Source: Anaerolineae bacterium (GTDB lineage: Bacteria > Chloroflexota > Anaerolineae > B4-G1). Taken from it: DNA of 45,136 nt. Within the stretch, counting starts at the first letter, position 1; each line of letters starts with the position of its first letter. Shown here piece by piece: positions 40,281-45,136 of this stretch. The translations under genes and the position numbers were made by a program. Below the pieces are notes generated by a model. The model saw only the letters and a program-made list of their open reading frames with translations, had not been told where the DNA came from and did not search any database. Location of the stretch: contig JAUWNP010000015.1 of NCBI GenBank assembly GCA_030612585.1, positions 1-45,136 on the forward strand, written 5' to 3'.

Positions 40281-40380
40281 CGTCATTCCGAGGAGCGTAG
40301 CGACGAGGAATCTCGTTGTTGGGGTGTCGAATCAGCGCCAACGCGAGATTCTTCGCTCCCTTCGGTCGCTCAGAATGACG
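40281..40380. repeat. 100-bp palindromic dispersed element
   Basis: The left arm begins CGTCATTCCGAGGAGCGTAG and continues to GAATCTCG. The right arm is its reverse-complement style, CGAGATTCTTCGCTCCCTTC to CAGAATGACG. About 26 bases lie between. I recognise this sequence type as a MITE-like repeat widespread in several bacterial phyla. It sits upstream of the IclR gene. The rest of 40220-40529 shows no gene. Confidence 0.85.
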
Positions 40381-40529
40381 ATGCCTGGGTAGTTACCAGG
40401 ATAGGGCCGAGGTTGACTCGCCGACGGCAGGCAAACGACTCAGGCACAGGTCAGGGCTCTATTCCATAATGCGGAACAGCGTTCCAATTCTATCATACTC
40501 CTGGCCGTATGTCAAATCGGCATGTTCGT

Positions 40530-41417
40530 TCATCTTTCGCTCTCCCCAAATGCCAGTGCCAGCGCCCGGTCGGTGATGGTGGCGTAGGCCAGGGTCAGCG
40601 CGCCGATGAACGCCTCGGGGCGGCGGGAGAAGGAGGGCGGACCGAGCCGTTTCAGAAGCGCCGTCTCCACCCCTGGCGGTGCAATGGTCACGCGGAAGTT
40701 CCCCAGGCCCTCCTGCAGTTCCCAGAAGCGGGATAGATCGGCTTCCAGCGGCTCCGCCTTGGGCCTCGGCTCCTCCTCTGGCGCAGCCTCCTCGACCGAG
40801 AAGATACCGGCGGCGCGGCAGGCCCGCAGGGCCTCCATCACCTGTTCGCGGGTGCGACCCCGCAGCGTGAACAGGAGGAACGGGTCGCGGTCAAACTCCT
40901 CCCCTAGCAGATAGTAGACGGCGGCGATGTGCTTGCAGGGGACGGCCCAGTCGGGGCAGGAGCAATTCATCACGACGTCGCGCTTGGTGGGGAAAAGGGA
41001 GACGCCGGTGGCCTTGAAGACCTGCTCAATCTCCGGTGGCATCTCGCCGGCCAGCAGTTGGGCGGCGAAGAGCGCCTGCCCGGCCATTGCATCAATCGCT
41101 CGCTTCCACTGTTTGTCGCTCAACGGCGCAATCTCGATGCGCACACTGTAGGGCTTGCGGCGGGAGCCCTGCACGCGGGCATTGACCTGTCCTGGACGCA
41201 CGTCAATGTTCATCACCTGGCCTTTGCGGGCGTAGGTACGGCCACGCTGCAACCTGTTGCTCCAGCCGAAGGTTTGCAACACTGCGATCCAGCGCCGCGC
41301 CCACCAGTTCTTCCCGAACTGCCCGCGCTTCGTGCGCGCCTTGATGCCATCCTCGACCGGGATGGGGGTGGATTTGGGGAAGTAACCCCAGTAATTACTG
41401 TATCGGCGTCTGCCCAT
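40530..41417 (-). CDS. SWIM zinc-finger domain protein
   Basis: A 295-residue protein starting MGRRRYSNYWGYFPKSTPIP, then KTRGQFGKNWW-like basic stretches. The SWIM motif is C152-x-C154-x6-C161-x-H163 in NCSCPDWAVPCKH. Acidic linker sequence and a C-terminal conserved region follow. Such proteins are often encoded beside SNF2 helicases, as here, and are thought to bind DNA or protein. AGAGG lies seven bases before ATG 41417. The gap to the SNF2 gene is 101 bases of word repeats, so both are probably co-transcribed. Confidence 0.9.
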   Translation of the reverse strand: MGRRRYSNYWGYFPKSTPIPVEDGIKARTKRGQFGKNWWARRWIAVLQTFGWSNRLQRGRTYARKGQVMNIDVRPGQVNARVQGSRRKPYSVRIEIAPLSDKQWKRAIDAMAGQALFAAQLLAGEMPPEIEQVFKATGVSLFPTKRDVVMNCSCPDWAVPCKHIAAVYYLLGEEFDRDPFLLFTLRGRTREQVMEALRACRAAGIFSVEEAAPEEEPRPKAEPLEADLSRFWELQEGLGNFRVTIAPPGVETALLKRLGPPSFSRRPEAFIGALTLAYATITDRALALAFGESER

Positions 41418-41454
41418 AGTTGCCTCTTAAGTTATCCCACTCGCTGCCCACAAA

Positions 41455-41518
41455 TCTCCGCAAAACGCAATCCTCATCAATCCCCAACCTTCAACCTCCA
41501 ATCTTCAATCTCCAATCT
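41455..41518. repeat. CCAATCTTCAATCTCC word repeats
   Basis: Repeats of CAATC / TTCAACC / CTCCAATC words filling the gap between the SNF2 stop and the SWIM gene start region. Confidence 0.7.
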
Positions 41519-44500
41519 CTAATCCCCCACCGCCTCCCGGCTCAGCGTGACCAATTCCCGCAATTGGCTGGTGCTCAGTTCCGTCAGCCAGGCCTCTCCC
41601 GCACTGATGACGCTCTCCGCCAGCGCCTTCTTGCTCTCGATCAACTTGTCAATGCGCTCCTCCAGCGTGCCGCCGCAGATGAACTTGTGCACCCACACGT
41701 CCTTCGTCTGCCCGATGCGGAAGGCGCGATCGGTGGCCTGGTTCTCCACCGCCGGATTCCACCAACGATCGAAGTGGAAGACGTGGTTGGCGCGGGTCAG
41801 ATTCAGCCCCAGGCCGCCAGCCTTGAGGGAGAGGACGAAGATGGCCGGACCGTGCCGCTCCTCCTGGAAGCGGGCGATCATCCGGTCGCGCTGCTTGGCC
41901 GGTGTGCCGCCGTAGAGGAACAGTACCTCGCCGCCGAAGAGATCCTGCAGGTACTTCTGGAGAAGCGTGCCCATCCCGGCGAACTGGGTGAAGATCAGTG
42001 CCCGCTCATCCACCGAGAGTACCTCCTCCAGCATCTCTCCCAGGCGGGCCAGTTTGCCAGAGCGGTCCGGTAGCGCGGAGCCGTCGCCCAGGAACTGCGC
42101 CGGGTGGTTGCAGATTTGCTTCAGGCGCAGGAGCATCGAGAGCACCAATCCCCGGCGCTGGATGCCCTCCGCCTCCTCCACCTGCAGCATCGTGTCCTCG
42201 ACCACCGCCTGGTAGAGCGTCGCCTGTTCCGGCGCGAGCGTGCAGTAGACCTTGTGCTCCAGTTTCTCCGGCAGATCCTGAATGATGGTGGGGTCGGTTT
42301 TGAGGCGGCGCAGGATGAAAGGCTGGACCAATTTTCGCAGATGTGCCGCCACCTCTCTGTCTTGGTAGCGCTCAATGGGCCGGGCAAAGCGGGTGTGGAA
42401 CGACTTCTGCGAGCCCAGATAGCCGGGGTTGAGGAATTGCATGATGGACCACAATTCCGAGAGGCGGTTTTCGACCGGCGTGCCGGTGAGGGCGATGCGA
42501 TAGCCAGCCGGCAAGCGCCGGATGGCCTGGGTCTGCTTGGCGCTGGGGTTCTTGATCTTCTGCGCCTCGTCCAGCACGACCCCGGTCCACTCGACTTCCT
42601 GCAGCGTCTCCTCGTCCCTGCGGGCCAGCGCGTAGGTGCTGATGACGACGTGGGCTTGCTGGGCCTGGGTGGCGAACTCCTCCCCGCTGGCCCGGCCGCT
42701 GCCGTGGTGCACTAACACCTGCAGCGACGGGGCGAAACGGGCGATCTCCCGCGCCCAGTTGCCCACGACGGAGGTGGGGCATAGGATCAGGATCGGCCCA
42801 TCGGCCAGCCCTTCCTCGAGGTCGTGCAAGATGAGGGCGATAGTCTCGATTGTCTTACCCAGGCCCATGTCGTCGGCCAGGCAGGCTCCCAGGCCCCACT
42901 GTCGGAGGAAGGACAGCCAGGAGAAGCCGCGCACCTGGTAGGGGCGCAGTTGGCCGATGAAGCCTCGCGGCGGAGGGAGTTCGGTCAATGGCTCGCCACC
43001 GCTCAGCCGGCGCAGCAGGTCGCGCACCCACCCCTGCGCCTCGACGCTGACGACCGGCAGGTCGCCGACCTCGCCCTCCTCCGCCAGCCCCACCTGTAGC
43101 GCCTGGCGCAGTGTCATCTCCTCCTCGGCGGCGCGTTTTTCCCAGAAGCGGATGGCGGCCTCGATCTGCTCCGGCTGGAGTTCGACCCACTCGCCGCGCA
43201 CCTGCACCAGTGGCAGTTTGAGCGCCGCCAGGTGGGCGAATTCCTCGGGGGTGAGGGCTTGGTCGCCGAGCGCCAGTTGCCAGCGGAAGCGCACCAGTGC
43301 GTCCAGGTTCAGGATGCCCTTGCCGTCGGCAGGGGAGAGGGTGGCGCGTGCGCCCAGCCGTTTGTGGCGCTTCTTCCACCACTGGGGTACCAGGACGCCG
43401 AAGCCGCTCTGTTCCAGCAGCGGGGCCGCCTCGCGCAAAAAGGTGTACGCCTGCTCCGTGTCCAGGTAGCAGGCCTCGGGGCGGGCGGTGCGTAGGCTGC
43501 CCTCCAGCGGATGGAAAAGGCGAGATGCCTGCCCCAGCCCGGCCAGGAGGCGCTCCTGGGGTTTGTCGAAGCGGCGGTCCAAATAGCGCAGCGTGGAGCC
43601 TCGCTCCCGCCAGACCAGGTCTGCCGGAACCAGGAGGCTGGGGTCATCGCGGGCCTGGAGGAAGAAGCGCAAGGCCCACTCGTCCGGCGGTGTCCACAAC
43701 GGTGTCTCTTCCTCATCCTCCGGTTCTGGCGGGACGGGAGGTTCCAGTCGGAAGCACAGGCGGAAGGGCTCCTCTGCGCCGGCCAGGAGTTGCTCCAGCC
43801 AGCGGGCGACCTCGGCGTGGAATTTCTCCAGAGCGTGGGCGGAAGCATCCACCGACAGATCGGTGCGGAAGAGGGCGGTCAGCCAGGCTCGCAGGGCGGG
43901 ATCGTCTCGGCGGGTGACGACCTGGAGCAGCGGCGGGGCCCAGGCCCGTACCGCTGTGTCCACCATCGCGCCCAGGAAGTCCTTGAGCAAGGCGCGGGAT
44001 GCGGGCGGCTCCGGTGGCTTGCCCTTCGCCCGGAAGGGGGACAGCCCGCGGCAGACAGGGGGCATCGCCTGCGCCAATCGCTCCACCCGCCGCAAGTCCT
44101 CGTGCCGGTCGAGGACGGGTACCCAGATGGCGCGGAAAGACTTGTTCTGACGGACCAGGGTGGGCGCAAATTGCTGCCGGGCCAGGAGTTCCAGCGCCAG
44201 TTTGCCCGCCAGCGACCAGAAACGTAGGTCGGCTCCTAATGCGACGCGGGGGGCCAGGTCCTCAGGGCGGGGAAGATCGTTCAGGAAAGCCAGCGCCGCC
44301 AGAGGCGGGAGCGCCAGCCCATCCACCCGCCACAGGCCGAGGGATTCTGGCTCGCCTGGCTCCTCGGCCAGGAAGTCACGGATGAGTTGGGGGCTGGGCT
44401 GGGGGCCGCGGCCGGTCGCCGGCAGGCAGGCCAGTGCTCGTGCTTCGTCCGCATGGGCGGGAATCAGGCCGGGCAGCGCGTCGTGTAGCGCGGCGGATGG

Positions 44501-44890
44501 CAACTGGAAGGGGTGGGGTACTGTTTTGGGGGCACGTCCCCGGCGGGGTGGCAGTGGCTCTCCCTCGCCCCAGAGGAAGAGATGGCCTGGGGGACCGGGG
44601 AGCCAGGTGGCGTGGAGCACCTGCCGCCCGGGCAGGTCACCGTTGGCCGGAGGCGCAGCAGGGACGGGCTCTGCTTGAGGTGCTGTCGTCTGCTCGCCTG
44701 CCCGTGCCGCCAGCCGTTCCCGCACCTGCGCCAGCGATGTCGCGCCAAAGCCGCGCAGGGCCAGGAGTTCGGCATCGCTGAGGGCGGTCAGTTCCTCCAG
44801 CGTGGTGATGCCAGCCCGCACCAGCGCGTTGCGGGCGCGGGCTGGCAAGTTCAGCGCGTCAATGGGGTGTCGTGCGTACAGGTCGGCCAT
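41519..44890 (-). CDS. SNF2-family helicase with N-terminal alpha-CTD-like HhH domain
   Basis: A 1123-residue DNA translocase. Residues ~10-65 (DALNLPARARNALVRAGITT, LEELTALSDAELLALRGFG) resemble the helix-hairpin-helix of the RNA polymerase alpha C-terminal domain, an unusual addition. A long SNF2-associated region follows, then the motor: motif I DDMGLGKTIE near residue 674, LDEAQKIKN near 772, ALTGTPVENRLSELWSIMQF, and motif VI QATDRAFRIGQTKDVWVHKF near 1052. The ATG at 44890 has no clear ribosome site. It pairs with the SWIM protein downstream. Roles in repair, recombination or defence are possible for such pairs. Confidence 0.92.
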   Translation of the reverse strand: MADLYARHPIDALNLPARARNALVRAGITTLEELTALSDAELLALRGFGATSLAQVRERLAARAGEQTTAPQAEPVPAAPPANGDLPGRQVLHATWLPGPPGHLFLWGEGEPLPPRRGRAPKTVPHPFQLPSAALHDALPGLIPAHADEARALACLPATGRGPQPSPQLIRDFLAEEPGEPESLGLWRVDGLALPPLAALAFLNDLPRPEDLAPRVALGADLRFWSLAGKLALELLARQQFAPTLVRQNKSFRAIWVPVLDRHEDLRRVERLAQAMPPVCRGLSPFRAKGKPPEPPASRALLKDFLGAMVDTAVRAWAPPLLQVVTRRDDPALRAWLTALFRTDLSVDASAHALEKFHAEVARWLEQLLAGAEEPFRLCFRLEPPVPPEPEDEEETPLWTPPDEWALRFFLQARDDPSLLVPADLVWRERGSTLRYLDRRFDKPQERLLAGLGQASRLFHPLEGSLRTARPEACYLDTEQAYTFLREAAPLLEQSGFGVLVPQWWKKRHKRLGARATLSPADGKGILNLDALVRFRWQLALGDQALTPEEFAHLAALKLPLVQVRGEWVELQPEQIEAAIRFWEKRAAEEEMTLRQALQVGLAEEGEVGDLPVVSVEAQGWVRDLLRRLSGGEPLTELPPPRGFIGQLRPYQVRGFSWLSFLRQWGLGACLADDMGLGKTIETIALILHDLEEGLADGPILILCPTSVVGNWAREIARFAPSLQVLVHHGSGRASGEEFATQAQQAHVVISTYALARRDEETLQEVEWTGVVLDEAQKIKNPSAKQTQAIRRLPAGYRIALTGTPVENRLSELWSIMQFLNPGYLGSQKSFHTRFARPIERYQDREVAAHLRKLVQPFILRRLKTDPTIIQDLPEKLEHKVYCTLAPEQATLYQAVVEDTMLQVEEAEGIQRRGLVLSMLLRLKQICNHPAQFLGDGSALPDRSGKLARLGEMLEEVLSVDERALIFTQFAGMGTLLQKYLQDLFGGEVLFLYGGTPAKQRDRMIARFQEERHGPAIFVLSLKAGGLGLNLTRANHVFHFDRWWNPAVENQATDRAFRIGQTKDVWVHKFICGGTLEERIDKLIESKKALAESVISAGEAWLTELSTSQLRELVTLSREAVGD

Positions 44891-45000
44891 TGGGGCTTAT
44901 CATAGCGTAAGAGGAAGGGATTGGCAAGCCAGGCACTGGCGGTTCGTTCATATCTCACTGTCTAGGCACTGAAGACGCTGAGTTCGCATCTGAGACCATG

Positions 45001-45029
45001 TTGAAATCAACGCTTTTGTGTAGTATAAT
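45001..45029 (+). promoter_or_regulatory. strong sigma-70-type promoter
   Basis: TTGAAA at 45001-45006 and a perfect TATAAT at 45024-45029 with a 17-bp spacer. It is about 60 bases before the start codon at 45089 and divergent from the SNF2 gene. Confidence 0.75.
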
Positions 45030-45088
45030 ACGGGCAAGTTACCGAGAAAGATAGATGAAATCCAATCTAAACATCAGGAGGCTGGAAT

Positions 45089-45136
45089 ATGGGAACCTCA
45101 TTGGCGATGCGCGATATTCGGCGCATGGAACAGCTT
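45089..45136 (+). CDS. 5' end of a gene cut by the window edge
   Basis: Sixteen codons, MGTSLAMRDIRRMEQL, starting at ATG 45089 with CAGGAGG eight bases upstream and a strong promoter before it. Too short to identify. The good expression signals suggest a well-expressed gene. Confidence 0.6.
   Translation, partial: MGTSLAMRDIRRMEQL

Overview
The window is about 45 kb of GC-rich, densely coded bacterial DNA. The gene style suggests a member of the Chloroflexota (Anaerolineae-like), probably from an environmental genome. Signs of this are a solute-binding lipoprotein with a Val-Glu-rich linker after its lipobox, long RmlA-type nucleotidyltransferases, a saccharopine-type lysine module, frequent GTG starts, and many short dispersed repeats placed between and inside genes. 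This placement is inferred from recognised gene families; no rRNA gene or phylogenetic marker was available to test it. I see no tRNA, rRNA or CRISPR array.

Positions 1-784 hold a REP-type palindrome array around a Y1/HUH transposase (RAYT). From 803 to 15106 the + strand carries surface-polysaccharide genes: rmlD, two GT2 and one GT4 glycosyltransferases, a fucose-isomerase-like protein, two Wzz-like membrane proteins, a CpsD-like kinase and a long-form RmlA. Set among these are a GAF sensor kinase with its OmpR-type regulator, a glutamate dehydrogenase with a cysteine-bearing companion, RNase HII and a TIGR04076 protein. A large membrane-associated metallophosphoesterase (15115-16611, -) closes the section.

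Positions 16612-25892 look like a small defence island on the - strand. Read in transcription order it holds a DUF1156-type DNA methyltransferase, a three-helix membrane protein with LGFP-like repeats and a PA-IL/LecA-like lectin domain, a PD-(D/E)XK nuclease and a DUF499 ATPase. All are tightly spaced or overlapping. Two remnants lie just beyond the ATPase: an IS3-type orfA fragment and a piece of a gene C-terminus. This operon is the best candidate for an undescribed system, because the exported or membrane lectin-like subunit does not belong to any restriction system I know.

Positions 26249-40219 form an amino-acid module. It holds lysine-ketoglutarate reductase and saccharopine dehydrogenase homologues (+), then on the - strand a KamA-type radical SAM aminomutase, a frameshifted FAD oxidoreductase, a CBS-ACT protein, a branched-chain-type ABC transporter (LivF, a fused LivM-LivG, LivH, binding lipoprotein) and an IclR regulator. 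Together they suggest uptake and turnover of lysine or a related amino acid. The right end carries a SWIM-domain protein and an SNF2 helicase (40530-44890, -), then a strong promoter and the first codons of a gene that runs off the window.

The window is unusually rich in small repeats. They include a ~24-bp element found in frame inside five genes, an 85-bp dispersed repeat carrying a promoter-like signal, a 95-bp and a 100-bp palindromic element, and 'word-like' tandem repeats in many intergenic gaps.
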